Assembly: GCA_947165195.1 (NCBI GenBank)
Contig: CAMUZJ010000004.1
Coordinates: 1 to 29,152, forward strand
Source of the DNA: an uncultured Bacillota bacterium
Lineage (GTDB): Bacteria; Bacillota_I; Bacilli_A; RF39; UBA660
Direction of reading: 5' to 3'
DNA: 29,152 bases
The translations under genes and the position numbers were made by a program. A model generated the notes under the pieces. That model was given only the letters and a program-made list of their open reading frames with translations, was not told the DNA's origin and ran no database searches. Below are positions 14,898 through 23,765 of the stretch, piece by piece. Within the stretch, counting starts at the first letter, position 1; each line of letters starts with the position of its first letter.

Positions 14898-16643
14898 TTA
14901 TAAATTATAAGCTTTTGAATCAATACAGTCTGCTACTTTTTTGATAAATTCTTCAACTGATAAAGTTTTAGTCTCTTGACTACCAAATTCTCTATAACTT
15001 ACCATATGATTATTCATTTCATTATCTCCAATAATAATAGTTAATGGTATTTTCTTTGTTTGGCTTTCTCTCATCTTATAACTTAATTTTTCATTTCTAT
15101 CATCTAGTTTTACTCTAAATTTATTTTTATCAAACATTTCAAAAACTTCTTTTGCATATTCTAAATGTGCTTCATTATTAACTGGAATAATATTAATTTG
15201 TACAGGTGATAACCATAGTGGGAACGCTCCCGCATAATGTTCAATTAAGATACCCATAAATCTTTCAATAGATCCAAAGATAACTCTGTGTAACATAATT
15301 GGTCTTTTTTTACTTCCATCTGCATCTACATATGTTAAATCAAATCTCTCTGGTAAATTCATATCTAATTGGATAGTACCACATTGCCATACTCTTCCTA
15401 GGGAATCTTTAATATGGAAATCTAGTTTAGGTCCATAGAAAGCTCCATCTCCTGGATTGATTTTGCAGTCATGTCCAGCTTTATGACAGGCTTCTTGTAG
15501 TACTTTTTCTGATTTTTCCCAAACTTCAAGACTTCCTATATATTTTTCTTCTGGTCTTGTAGATAATTCTATATCGTAAGTTAGACCAAAAATACTATAA
15601 ATTCTATCTATGAAGTTAATTAATCGAATAACTTCTTCTTCAATTTGGTCTTCTCTCATAAATAGATGTGCATCATCCTGAGTAAAGGTTCTTACTCTGA
15701 ATAAACCATTTAAAGCTCCACTAGCTTCATGTCTATGTACTTGTCCTAATTCTCCTACTCTAAGTGGTAAATCTTTATAAGAGTGTAGAGAGTTTTTATA
15801 TACTAACATTCCTCCTGGACAGTTCATTGGTTTAATTGCAAAAGTCTTATCATCAATTTCACTAGTATACATATTTTCACGATAATTAAACCAATGTCCT
15901 GATAACTCCCATAATTCTTTATTTAACATAATTGGAGTTTTTATAAATTCATATCCTTCTTTTGTATGTTCTTCATACCAAAAACTTTCTAATAAATTTC
16001 TAATAATCATACCATTTTTTAGGAAGAATGGAAACCCAGGTCCATATTCACTTATCATGAATAATTCTAATTCTTTTCCTAATTTTTTATGGTCACGTTT
16101 CTTAGCTTCTTCTAAAAATTCTAAGTATTTATTTAAATCTTCTTCACTTCTAAAACAAATACCATAAATTCTTTGAAGCATTTTATTATTAGCGTCCCCT
16201 TTCCAGTAAGCTCCACTAACTTTTAATAATTTAAAGTATTTAAGTTCTTTTACAGTATCAATATGAGGTCCACGACAAAGGTCTGTAAAATCTCCTTGAC
16301 TGTAGCAACTAATAACAGTATTTTCTTCATCCATATTAGAAATTAAATCTATTTTATATGGATCATCTTTAAACATTTCTAATGCTTCTTCTTTTGATAT
16401 TTCATGTCTTATAATTTTTTTACCATCTTTAGCAATTTTTTTCATTTCTTTTTCAATAGCTGGTAAATCTTCTTCTTTTACTACTTGATCTCCTAAGTCA
16501 ATATCATAGTAGAATCCATCTTCAATAACTGGTCCTACCCAAAATTTAGCATCCTTGTATAAGTGTTTTACTGCTTGTGCAAGTAAATGTGCACAACTGT
16601 GATTTAATACGTGTAAATCTTCATCTTCTTTTATATTTATCAT
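14898..16643 (-). CDS. thrS: Threonyl-tRNA synthetase with intact editing site
   Basis: This 581-residue class II synthetase charges tRNA-Thr. It starts directly in the editing domain: H15-x3-H19 (HSCAH) and C123-RGP-H127 form the complete site that removes Ser-tRNA-Thr. The N-terminal TGS domain of the usual ~640-residue enzyme is absent. The catalytic core has MNCPGG (the zinc Cys), GQVHRHEASGALNGLFRVRTFTQDDAH, DGAFYGPK and LHRVIFGSIERF, and the anticodon-binding domain closes the protein. GAAGGA lies six bases before the ATG. A T-box leader at 16661-16868 controls it. It follows a second, editing-deficient ThrRS gene on the same strand. Confidence 0.95.
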   Translation of the reverse strand: MINIKEDEDLHVLNHSCAHLLAQAVKHLYKDAKFWVGPVIEDGFYYDIDLGDQVVKEEDLPAIEKEMKKIAKDGKKIIRHEISKEEALEMFKDDPYKIDLISNMDEENTVISCYSQGDFTDLCRGPHIDTVKELKYFKLLKVSGAYWKGDANNKMLQRIYGICFRSEEDLNKYLEFLEEAKKRDHKKLGKELELFMISEYGPGFPFFLKNGMIIRNLLESFWYEEHTKEGYEFIKTPIMLNKELWELSGHWFNYRENMYTSEIDDKTFAIKPMNCPGGMLVYKNSLHSYKDLPLRVGELGQVHRHEASGALNGLFRVRTFTQDDAHLFMREDQIEEEVIRLINFIDRIYSIFGLTYDIELSTRPEEKYIGSLEVWEKSEKVLQEACHKAGHDCKINPGDGAFYGPKLDFHIKDSLGRVWQCGTIQLDMNLPERFDLTYVDADGSKKRPIMLHRVIFGSIERFMGILIEHYAGAFPLWLSPVQINIIPVNNEAHLEYAKEVFEMFDKNKFRVKLDDRNEKLSYKMRESQTKKIPLTIIIGDNEMNNHMVSYREFGSQETKTLSVEEFIKKVADCIDSKAYNL

Positions 16644-16660
16644 ATCTATTCCTTCTTTCT

Positions 16661-16698
16661 TATAAAATAAAAACTCCTTGCAATAAACTGCAAGGAGT
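16661..16698 (-). terminator. T-box-controlled terminator of thrS
   Basis: ACTCCTTGCA and TGCAAGGAGT (16698-16689 with 16682-16673) form a strong stem followed by TTTTATTTTATA on the minus strand, 18 bases before the thrS start codon. Confidence 0.9.
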
Positions 16699-16868
16699 GA
16701 AAATCACGGTACCATCCTATCTTTAACTTAATTAGTATCTATAACGAGATAAGCCGGGAAGGATTGGTTCCACTCATGGATAGTAACTTATGCATATTTA
16801 ACTAACTTTCACCAACCGTTAGCTCTCTAAATAAAATTTGCATAAATGTTGTTCCAATCAACGTTTAT
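16699..16868 (-). promoter_or_regulatory. T-box leader (Thr specifier) of thrS
   Basis: The hallmark T-box sequence, GGATGGTACCGTG on the minus strand, is at 16717-16705, just before the terminator. Upstream, AGAGAGCTAACGGTTGGTG matches the Stem I terminal region of T-boxes. A candidate specifier ACT (Thr) is at 16784-16782 in GTTACTATCC, after the helix formed by ATTTATGC and GCATAAGT. Uncharged tRNA-Thr would pair with the specifier and the T-box bulge and prevent termination. The T-box call is firm; the specifier position is my reading of the fold. Confidence 0.9.
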
Positions 16869-16874
16869 GAATGT

Positions 16875-16903
16875 ATCATAGCACTTTCTAAAATAATTGT
16901 CAA
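16875..16903 (-). promoter_or_regulatory. Promoter of thrS
   Basis: TTGACA (16903-16898) and TATGAT (16880-16875) on the minus strand are exactly 17 bases apart. It lies right behind the stop codon of the second ThrRS gene, with no terminator between them. Confidence 0.8.
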
Positions 16904-16919
16904 CAACCCCATCCACAAC

Positions 16920-18656
16920 TTATTTTCTTCTAAATTGTTTTGCTGGGTTTTGTGCTAATGTTTTTACATAGTCAATTACTTGATCTTTCGATTCTGTATG
17001 AATTTCTTTTTCTCTCAAATTTCTATAACTTATAGTTCCATTAGTAAGTTCTTTTTCTCCTACCACAAAAGTCATAGGAATTTTTTTAAGAATTCCTTGT
17101 CTCATTTTATAACCCATTTTTTCATTTCTATCATCTAGTTGTGTTCTAATGTCATTATCTAATAGTTCATTATTTACACAACGAGCATAATTCATGATTT
17201 TTTCATCTTCACTTACTGGAATAATGTTTACTTGTGTAGGAGCTAACCAGAAAGGATATTCTCCTTTATATTGTTCTGTTAGGATACCAATAAAACGTTC
17301 TACAGAGCCAAATATAACTCTATGTAACATAACCGGTCTATGTTTTTCCCCATCTTCTCCAATATAGGATAATTCAAATCTCTCAGGCATTTGAAAATCT
17401 AGTTGAATTGTTCCACATTGCCATTCTCTACCTAAACAATCTTTGATATGAAAATCTATCTTTGGTCCATAAAAAGCTCCATCACCTTCATTTATTTTAT
17501 AAGGAGTTTCTCTTTTTTCTAGGGCATTTTTTAAAGATGTTTCCGCAAGGTGCCAATCTTCATCAGAACCCATAGAATCCTCTGGTCTAGTCGATAATTC
17601 TACAGTATAAGAAAATCCAAACATTTTATAGACATCATCTATTAATGACATTAAATTGGTTATTTCAGATTCTATTTGATTAGGTAAACAAAAGATATGA
17701 GCATCATCTTGTGTAAAGGTTCTTACTCTAAATAATCCATTTAAAGCCCCACTTGCCTCATGTCTATGGACTTGTCCTAATTCCGCATAACGAATTGGAA
17801 ATTCTTTATAAGAATGAATTGCATTTTTATAAACTAACATTCCTCCAGGACAGTTCATAGGTTTTATCGCATATGGAATATCTCCTACTTTCGTTGTATA
17901 CATATTTTCTTTATAATGATCCCAATGTCCAGATTGATGCCAAAGTTCATTACTCATCATTAATGGGGTTTTAATTTCTTGATAGCCATTCTTTTCATGG
18001 ATTTTTCTCCAAAATTCTACTAATTTATTATAAAGAGTTAATCCATTAGGTAACCAAAATGGCATCCCTTGGGCTACATCTTCTAACATAAATAATTCTA
18101 AGTCTTTACCAATCTTACGATGGTCTCTAGCTTTTGCTTCTTCTAATTCTTCTTTATATTTCATTAAATCTTCTTTTGTTTTAAAAGCAATTCCATGAAT
18201 TCGTGATAAAGATTTATTAGAAGCATCATCTCCCCAATAAGCTCCACTAACATTCATTAGCTCGGTAGACAAATTAGATAAATCAGAAGTATCAATTTTC
18301 TCTTCAAGTATATCTTGATACTCTCCTATTTCAATCAACGATATAGAATCTTTTTCATTAGATATTTGCTCTAATTTATAAGGATTTTCCCTAAAAATAT
18401 TCATAGCTTCTTCTTTAGAAATTTCTCTAACCGATATTTTTTCTATATTTTTTTTAATAGAATGATTGATTTCTTCTAATTCTAATTTAGATAATGTTTT
18501 TTCATTCATATCAATATCGGAATAGAATCCATTTTCCCCTACTCCTACTCTACCTACTTTAGCAGTTGGATATTTTTTTAAAATAGCACTGTTTAATAAG
18601 TATGCACTGATAAGATTTAAATTTTTTAAAGCTTCGTTCTTTTCTATATTTTCCAT
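16920..18656 (-). CDS. Second threonyl-tRNA synthetase, editing site lost
   Basis: This 578-residue protein is a full-length paralog of the neighbouring ThrRS. The catalytic core is intact: MNCPGG, GQVHRHEASGALNGLFRVRTFTQDDAH, DGAFYGPK, LHRVIFGSVERF and the anticodon-binding domain. The editing domain is kept in length but not in function. The two motif histidines H15 and H19 of the paralog are Leu15 and Tyr19 here, and the C-RGP-H segment is replaced by L-E-E-K-I-type residues near 117-122. It should charge tRNA-Thr without clearing serine, or have another use such as tolerance of a ThrRS inhibitor. It has its own promoter and no T-box. A GGGGGC binding site precedes the ATG. Confidence 0.9.
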   Translation of the reverse strand: MENIEKNEALKNLNLISAYLLNSAILKKYPTAKVGRVGVGENGFYSDIDMNEKTLSKLELEEINHSIKKNIEKISVREISKEEAMNIFRENPYKLEQISNEKDSISLIEIGEYQDILEEKIDTSDLSNLSTELMNVSGAYWGDDASNKSLSRIHGIAFKTKEDLMKYKEELEEAKARDHRKIGKDLELFMLEDVAQGMPFWLPNGLTLYNKLVEFWRKIHEKNGYQEIKTPLMMSNELWHQSGHWDHYKENMYTTKVGDIPYAIKPMNCPGGMLVYKNAIHSYKEFPIRYAELGQVHRHEASGALNGLFRVRTFTQDDAHIFCLPNQIESEITNLMSLIDDVYKMFGFSYTVELSTRPEDSMGSDEDWHLAETSLKNALEKRETPYKINEGDGAFYGPKIDFHIKDCLGREWQCGTIQLDFQMPERFELSYIGEDGEKHRPVMLHRVIFGSVERFIGILTEQYKGEYPFWLAPTQVNIIPVSEDEKIMNYARCVNNELLDNDIRTQLDDRNEKMGYKMRQGILKKIPMTFVVGEKELTNGTISYRNLREKEIHTESKDQVIDYVKTLAQNPAKQFRRK

Positions 18657-18686
18657 AAAAAGCCCCCTAAAATTAATTATTTTCCT

Positions 18687-18715
18687 ATACTAACATATAA
18701 ATAAAGAAAAATCAA
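18687..18715 (-). promoter_or_regulatory. Promoter of the second ThrRS gene
   Basis: TTGATT (18715-18710) and TAGTAT (18692-18687) on the minus strand are 17 bases apart; the start codon follows 31 bases later. The short leader has no room for a T-box. Confidence 0.65.
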
Positions 18716-18721
18716 TTTTAA

Positions 18722-18750
18722 AATTAAAAAGAACTATGAATTTAAGTTCT
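18722..18750 (-). terminator. Terminator of the amidohydrolase gene
   Basis: AGAACT and AGTTCT (18750-18745 with 18735-18730) form a short stem followed by TTTTTAATTTT on the minus strand. The stem overlaps the stop codon at 18749-18751. Confidence 0.65.
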
Positions 18751-19579
18751 ATCGTTCATATTCTTCTATAGGTTTTCTTACTATTCTTTTTACTTTTGCA
18801 TTTTCAACTATCTGTTCTGCATTCTTAGAAAATAAATATTCTAATTCTTGATCAGTCAATCCTGCCATAAGAGCTGGCTTCATATAATCTTTTTCTTTTA
18901 CTCCAGGGGATACTTCATAGGGAAAATCCGATCCATATAGTACTCTTTCTTTTCCAAATTTATCTATTGCATATCGTATTAATTCTGGATTACTAATCGT
19001 AGATATATCGGTATATATTTTTTCATCTTTATATAAGGAGTCTATCATATTCTTTGTATAATCAAAATCTCCTGCTCCATTTCTACCTAAATGAGCTAAT
19101 ATAATATTCATATTCTGAAATTCTTTTCTAAGATGTAGGACATGTTCTAACGTAGCTTTTGATAAGGTATGTAATAATAAATAACCTTTCATTTGTTGAA
19201 GATAATCATAAGTTTGATTCCTATCGGCTATATTATATGGATTATGTAGAGTAAAATGCTCTTTCAAAATATTATATTCCATTACCTGTTGTAAATTAGA
19301 AAGATTTTCATTTTTACTCAATAACAAGATAGGAATAGCTTTCTCATCATCTTTTACATCCTCCAGTAATTTTTTATTTGCTTCTTCAATATTTGTTTCA
19401 CAAAAAAATAATGGAATAGCAAAGTATTTATCTACATCTTTTAAAAATTCTGAAGTTGTTGAAATCGTATCCGGATTAATACAAGAATATATTCTATAAA
19501 TATCTTTATATTGAGAATTTTCAATAATTTGCCTACATTCCTCTCTATTTCCAATATGTATATGAGAATCTATTAACAT
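18749..19579 (-). CDS. Amidohydrolase-family metal-dependent hydrolase
   Basis: This 276-residue protein has the TIM-barrel amidohydrolase (amidohydrolase_2) signature: the metal motif D-S-H-I-H (His6, His8), a mid-barrel LLLHTLSK, IILAHLGRNG, and the closing VLYGSDFPYE with the metal Asp. Relatives hydrolyse or decarboxylate small molecules; I cannot name the substrate. It is the next gene after the radical SAM cluster in the same direction, but 72 bases and a good -10 box (TATAAT near 19600) separate them, so I count it as a neighbour, not a cluster member. AGGTGG precedes the ATG, and a terminator follows. Confidence 0.82.
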   Translation of the reverse strand: MLIDSHIHIGNREECRQIIENSQYKDIYRIYSCINPDTISTTSEFLKDVDKYFAIPLFFCETNIEEANKKLLEDVKDDEKAIPILLLSKNENLSNLQQVMEYNILKEHFTLHNPYNIADRNQTYDYLQQMKGYLLLHTLSKATLEHVLHLRKEFQNMNIILAHLGRNGAGDFDYTKNMIDSLYKDEKIYTDISTISNPELIRYAIDKFGKERVLYGSDFPYEVSPGVKEKDYMKPALMAGLTDQELEYLFSKNAEQIVENAKVKRIVRKPIEEYER

Positions 19580-19651
19580 AAAAACACCACCTAAAATTTA
19601 TTATAACGCAGTCTACAACTAGAACATAACAAAATTACTAATACTTTTCCA

Positions 19652-21109
19652 TTACTTGTTTTCATAAATTTTCCCCAACTGACTTATTAAACTTTCTATT
19701 TCTTTTTGAAAGAATAAGTAAACATCTTTATCGTCTAAATCTATTTCTAAATATTCTTTAATAGCTTTATCATCATATAATTCAGCTTGTTTTAAAAAAT
19801 TTATATATTTATCTGAATAATTTTTTTCTTGATGGATTTTTCTTACAATAGAGATTGCTAACACACAGGAGATAGCATATTTATAGCAGTAATTATTATT
19901 TAAAAAATGTTTTACTTTTAAGTACTCATATTTTTCATTTTCTAATATAGTAATTTTATTAAAATATTTCTTTTTAATAGAACCATATAATGATGCTCCA
20001 TCAATTGCTTGCTTTTCTTTTAAAGTAAGACAAAACTCATTTTCAAAAATAGTAAACATTCCATAGCGATAAAAATTATTAACGACTATATCTAGTAAAT
20101 TCATAATGCTTTTACTAGAATCATCTAATAGATAATAGGCTGTTAATAATTCATGAACTAAAGAAGGAATTTCCATATCATCAAAGTTTTTCATTTCTAA
20201 ATAGGTTTTATTTTTCTTCCGTAAGAAATAGGTAGCAGAATGCCCTATTTCATGAGACAGTAAAAATAAATCTTTATATGTATTATGATAATTTAATAAT
20301 ATATAGGGATTCATATCATAAGATTTTATTGTAAAGTACCCATCTATTTTCTTTTTCTTAGGGTAAACATCTATCCAGTTATTTTCTAAAATGAAATCAA
20401 TTACTTTTTCGATATGTAATACAGATAAAGAGTTTTTGACTATTTTTTTAGCTTGTTGATATTCTATTTTTTCATTTTCCTTATTGGTAAATAAGTCATA
20501 AAAGTAAATATTATCTAACTTTAGTATTTTCTTCTTCATTTCAAAATAAGAATTAAATAAAGAAATAGTATCTTCTAATAATATTTTTATTTTATCGAAG
20601 TGTATAGGACAAAGATAGGATTGACTTTTTTTCATATTGTTAAATAGAGGCATCAATTGTTCATGATTTTCTAATATATTTTCTAAATAATCTATAAAAA
20701 CACTTTTCCTATAATTTCTATCTTTACTATTTAAATTTTTAGAATAAGAGACATCATTATAAGAAATGTCTTTTCCTTGATAAGAAAACTTTCGATTAGA
20801 TATTTTTTCTAAATAAGTCAAATATAATTTTTTATCACTTATTTTATTAGTTGTTTTAATATTTACTAAACTACGATAAGCCTCATCTAAATTATTTTTA
20901 TATTTTATATATAAGGAATTTTTTTTATTGATGTATAGTTTTAAATTACAAAATGTATAGTACTTAATAAAGAGCCTTTTATATTCTTCTTTCTCATCAA
21001 CCGCTAAATTTAAAAATAAATGTTTCTTATTAAGAATATCAGCTATTATTATTTTTTCAAATTCATCATTTGTAAATAGTTTATCTAAATTCCAAGAGTA
21101 ACATTTCAT
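19652..21109 (-). CDS. M3-family metallopeptidase (PepF-like), probable leader peptidase of the peptide pathway
   Basis: This 485-residue protein is a zinc oligopeptidase of family M3. HEIGH (286-290) gives two ligands and the catalytic Glu. The third ligand is likely Glu313 in MEIPSLVHE, which lines up with the AEIASTFNE motif of PepF, 23 residues on. Downstream YCYKYAISCVLAISIV matches the helix region near the PepF C-terminus. It is about 100 residues shorter than typical PepF, mostly in the N-terminal half. M3 enzymes cut short unfolded peptides, which suits removal of the leader from the 20-residue precursor. It begins one base after the preceding gene, has no clear binding site and is probably coupled to it. 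Confidence 0.85.
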   Translation of the reverse strand: MKCYSWNLDKLFTNDEFEKIIIADILNKKHLFLNLAVDEKEEYKRLFIKYYTFCNLKLYINKKNSLYIKYKNNLDEAYRSLVNIKTTNKISDKKLYLTYLEKISNRKFSYQGKDISYNDVSYSKNLNSKDRNYRKSVFIDYLENILENHEQLMPLFNNMKKSQSYLCPIHFDKIKILLEDTISLFNSYFEMKKKILKLDNIYFYDLFTNKENEKIEYQQAKKIVKNSLSVLHIEKVIDFILENNWIDVYPKKKKIDGYFTIKSYDMNPYILLNYHNTYKDLFLLSHEIGHSATYFLRKKNKTYLEMKNFDDMEIPSLVHELLTAYYLLDDSSKSIMNLLDIVVNNFYRYGMFTIFENEFCLTLKEKQAIDGASLYGSIKKKYFNKITILENEKYEYLKVKHFLNNNYCYKYAISCVLAISIVRKIHQEKNYSDKYINFLKQAELYDDKAIKEYLEIDLDDKDVYLFFQKEIESLISQLGKIYENK

Positions 21110-21110
21110 T

Positions 21111-21812
21111 TTATAATACTAAAAAATCTATTATGAAACCTAATTCATGAAATTTTTTATTATATTCTTCATCTGATAAAATAGCTGGCATTTTTTTAAA
21201 CTGATTGATTTCTAATGGGGATAAATAAAATTTATGATTATCTTTTATATTTAGTAAATACTCATCACAAATCTTAATATCTGGATTTTTTAAGTAGTAT
21301 TTCTTTTGTAAGTCTGGAATAGGAAATACTTTATTATTTCCATATATTATGTACGAATAATTATCATCCAATAATTTCTTTTCTTTTCCTTGTAATTCCA
21401 ATTCTAAAATATTATCTTCTCTATCATATAGACTACATTTTGTTACTTCATTTGAGTTATTTTCAAGAATAATTTTATTTTCCTTTTTATAAAACTTCAC
21501 TTGTTCTACGAAGAAAAAATCCCAATCTTTGGTGCTTGACTCTATCTTAACTCCTCTACAAGTTAGAGAAAAAACTACTTTATACTTTCCTGAAAGAAAG
21601 TTTTCTTCTATTTTTATAGGAAAATAGGTTTCATAAAGATAATTTGCTTTTCCTAAAAGAATAGAGTCACTATGTTCATAAATTTGCTTATCTTCTGGAT
21701 TTTTTACAGATAGTTGATATTTTATAGTTTCTGTTTTCTTACTTGAATTTTCAAATCTTAAATGAATAACTACATTTTCACCATGGGTTACATGTTTTGG
21801 AAAGATAGACAT
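21111..21812 (-). CDS. Beta-rich protein of unknown function in the radical SAM cluster
   Basis: I do not recognise this 233-residue protein. Residues about 1-105 read like an Ig-like or beta-sandwich domain (GENVVIHLRFENSSKKTET, then GKYKVVFSLTC), with no signal peptide, so it should act in the cytoplasm. The second half is a chain of short strands followed, at about 178-233, by a segment (EYLLNIKDNHKFYLSPLE onward, ending in HELGFII) that might fold like the winged-helix recognition elements of peptide-modifying pathways; this is only a weak resemblance. AGGAGG lies five bases before the ATG. It sits nine bases after the third radical SAM gene and one base before the peptidase gene, so it belongs to the operon. 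Confidence 0.72.
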   Translation of the reverse strand: MSIFPKHVTHGENVVIHLRFENSSKKTETIKYQLSVKNPEDKQIYEHSDSILLGKANYLYETYFPIKIEENFLSGKYKVVFSLTCRGVKIESSTKDWDFFFVEQVKFYKKENKIILENNSNEVTKCSLYDREDNILELELQGKEKKLLDDNYSYIIYGNNKVFPIPDLQKKYYLKNPDIKICDEYLLNIKDNHKFYLSPLEINQFKKMPAILSDEEYNKKFHELGFIIDFLVL

Positions 21813-21821
21813 ATTTACCTC

Positions 21822-22769
21822 CTAAAGTGGACAAAATTCATCTTTTTCATAGATACCAGAAAAAGCACGACATCCACCACAAGAAAATTGAAATTTACAA
21901 CTTCCGCATTGATTAATTTTTCTTTGTCTAAGGTTCTTAAGTATTTCACTATGATTCCAAATGTTTTTTAACGACTCTTCCATTAAATTTCCAACTTTCT
22001 CTCTTAAAAAGATACAAGGAAATACATCTCCATTACTAGAAATTCCTAAGTTATTAATTCCAGCACTACAGGCCAAGTAATTTTGATTATTATGATTTAA
22101 TAATACATTTAAAATTGGATCATCTATTAATACTTGTAAATCTTTAGAGTTTAATGCCGCTAATTTTTTTATTTTTTCATAGTATATTTTTTTATCTGGA
22201 AGAACATAAGAATTTATTTTTGCCTTTCCATAAGGAACAACACGTCTATAAAATACTTTATTAACTCCTATTTCTTTTGCTTTTTCATAGTTCCATTCTA
22301 AGGTGTTTAAGTTTTCTTGAGTAATTGTTACATTCATTTGTGTTCGAAGTCCATCTTCTTTGGCAATTATTAAAGCTTCTAGGGCTTTTTCATAAGAATT
22401 TTCTACTCCTCTAAACTTTTCATGTAATTCTTTAGGTCCATCTAGAGATACTTGTACCATTTTTATTCCAGATTTTAATATTTGTTTTCGATATTTTTTA
22501 TAGAAATAGCCATTCGTTGAAATAATTACATAAATATTGTTATCTGTTAATTTTCTAGCTATTTCAAATACCCTTGGATTTAGAAGTGGTTCTCCTCCTG
22601 AAATATTTACAACAAATACTCTAGATTTTATCAATTCCTCTATAATTTTATTTTCGTTTTCTATATTTTCTTTTTCATACTTTTGAAAAGCTCTACAATG
22701 TGGACATTTATAATTACAATTATTAGTAATTTCCCATACAACAGATATAGGTGATGTTAACTCTATCAT
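21822..22769 (-). CDS. Radical SAM/SPASM enzyme 3 of the peptide cluster
   Basis: This 315-residue enzyme carries the radical SAM cluster motif CNYKCPHC (Cys18, 22, 25) and the SAM-binding GGEP (58-61). Its C-terminal SPASM-type region has Cys234, Cys252 (after GDVFP), then C288-GS-C291-x5-C297-GG-C300, and a last cysteine in the ending FCPL (313). These would bind auxiliary Fe-S clusters, as in enzymes that modify peptides. The start overlaps the stop of the preceding gene in ATGA, which marks tight translational coupling; a longer reading that begins at 22841 would run back into that gene. It is one of three paralogs in this operon. Confidence 0.9.
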   Translation of the reverse strand: MIELTSPISVVWEITNNCNYKCPHCRAFQKYEKENIENENKIIEELIKSRVFVVNISGGEPLLNPRVFEIARKLTDNNIYVIISTNGYFYKKYRKQILKSGIKMVQVSLDGPKELHEKFRGVENSYEKALEALIIAKEDGLRTQMNVTITQENLNTLEWNYEKAKEIGVNKVFYRRVVPYGKAKINSYVLPDKKIYYEKIKKLAALNSKDLQVLIDDPILNVLLNHNNQNYLACSAGINNLGISSNGDVFPCIFLREKVGNLMEESLKNIWNHSEILKNLRQRKINQCGSCKFQFSCGGCRAFSGIYEKDEFCPL

Positions 22770-23764
22770 ATAAAACACTCCAAATCTTCTTCTAAAAAAT
22801 CTCCTGTAATTTGATAAGCTGCTGCTCGACATCCACCACAAATCATTTTATGTTTACAAGATCCACATTTTCCTTTTAATTCTCTATGCATAATCTTCAG
22901 CATATTAGCACTATTTAATATAGTATCTAAATCATCTTTTAATATATTTCCACAAGAAATATATAGTAATGTACATGGAGTAACCGTTCCATCATTTCTA
23001 ATACTTATACCATTTACTCCTGCAGAGCACCCAACACAATCTAGATGATATTTATCCATTACACTTTTTACTTTTTCTTGTTGATAAATATTTTTCATTG
23101 GCATATCAGAGGTAATAATGGTTTTTCCTTCATATTTTTTTTGGAGATATTCTAAATTTTCATATAGTTTTTTTAGTCCTTCTGGACCAAGGGAGGATGT
23201 ATCTTTTAATACATTGCTAGGAATAAATCTTTTATAGCCAAATATTTGCACATCAATTTTTTCAACATCTAAAATTTGATGTGCAAACTCTTCCATAGAA
23301 TCTAAATTTACTTTCGATACAACACTATTTATATGAAGTTTTATTTTATCTTTATAACGATTAATAAGCCTTAACTTTTCCATTGTCTTTTGATAAGTCC
23401 CTGCACCTCGGATATAGTCGTGATCTTTTTCAACACCATCAACACTTACTTGAATATAGTTTAGACCAGCATCAATTAATTTTTGTAGTAATTCTTCTGT
23501 AAGTAATAAAGAATTCGTATTTAAAATGGTAACTGGAGCTAACTTCTTAGACTCTTTTACTATTTCTACGATATCTTTTCTAGTTAAAGGCTCTCCTCCT
23601 GAAATAAATACCCCCCTTGGAGCAAATGGTTGTAATTTATGAAAAACTTCTTTAATTTCTTCTAATGACATATCGTTTTCTATTTCATTTACTCTACAAT
23701 GTTTACATCTTAAATTACATTTAGAGGTAACATCAATGGTTACATTCATGTTTTTATATTTCAT
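22766..23764 (-). CDS. Radical SAM/SPASM enzyme 2 of the peptide cluster
   Basis: This 332-residue enzyme has CNLRCKHC (Cys16, 20, 23) and GGEP (56-59). Its SPASM-type region contains Cys243, 246, 264 and 271, then C300-GS-C303-x5-C309-GG-C312 and a final Cys330 in LECFI. The extra cysteine pair around CVGC and YISC distinguishes it from the other two and may change the auxiliary cluster. I use ATG 23764, one base after the stop of the small PqqD-like gene, with a GGTGAT binding site overlapping the end of that gene; a GTG nine bases upstream is a weaker choice. Its stop overlaps the start of enzyme 3. Confidence 0.9.
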   Translation of the reverse strand: MKYKNMNVTIDVTSKCNLRCKHCRVNEIENDMSLEEIKEVFHKLQPFAPRGVFISGGEPLTRKDIVEIVKESKKLAPVTILNTNSLLLTEELLQKLIDAGLNYIQVSVDGVEKDHDYIRGAGTYQKTMEKLRLINRYKDKIKLHINSVVSKVNLDSMEEFAHQILDVEKIDVQIFGYKRFIPSNVLKDTSSLGPEGLKKLYENLEYLQKKYEGKTIITSDMPMKNIYQQEKVKSVMDKYHLDCVGCSAGVNGISIRNDGTVTPCTLLYISCGNILKDDLDTILNSANMLKIMHRELKGKCGSCKHKMICGGCRAAAYQITGDFLEEDLECFI

Positions 23765-23765
23765 C

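Noticed and set aside
22770..22841. N-terminal extension of radical SAM enzyme 3 (starting MWWMSSSSL)
   Set aside because: This is the other-frame reading of the end of radical SAM enzyme 2; the ATGA overlap at 22766-22769 gives the natural start.
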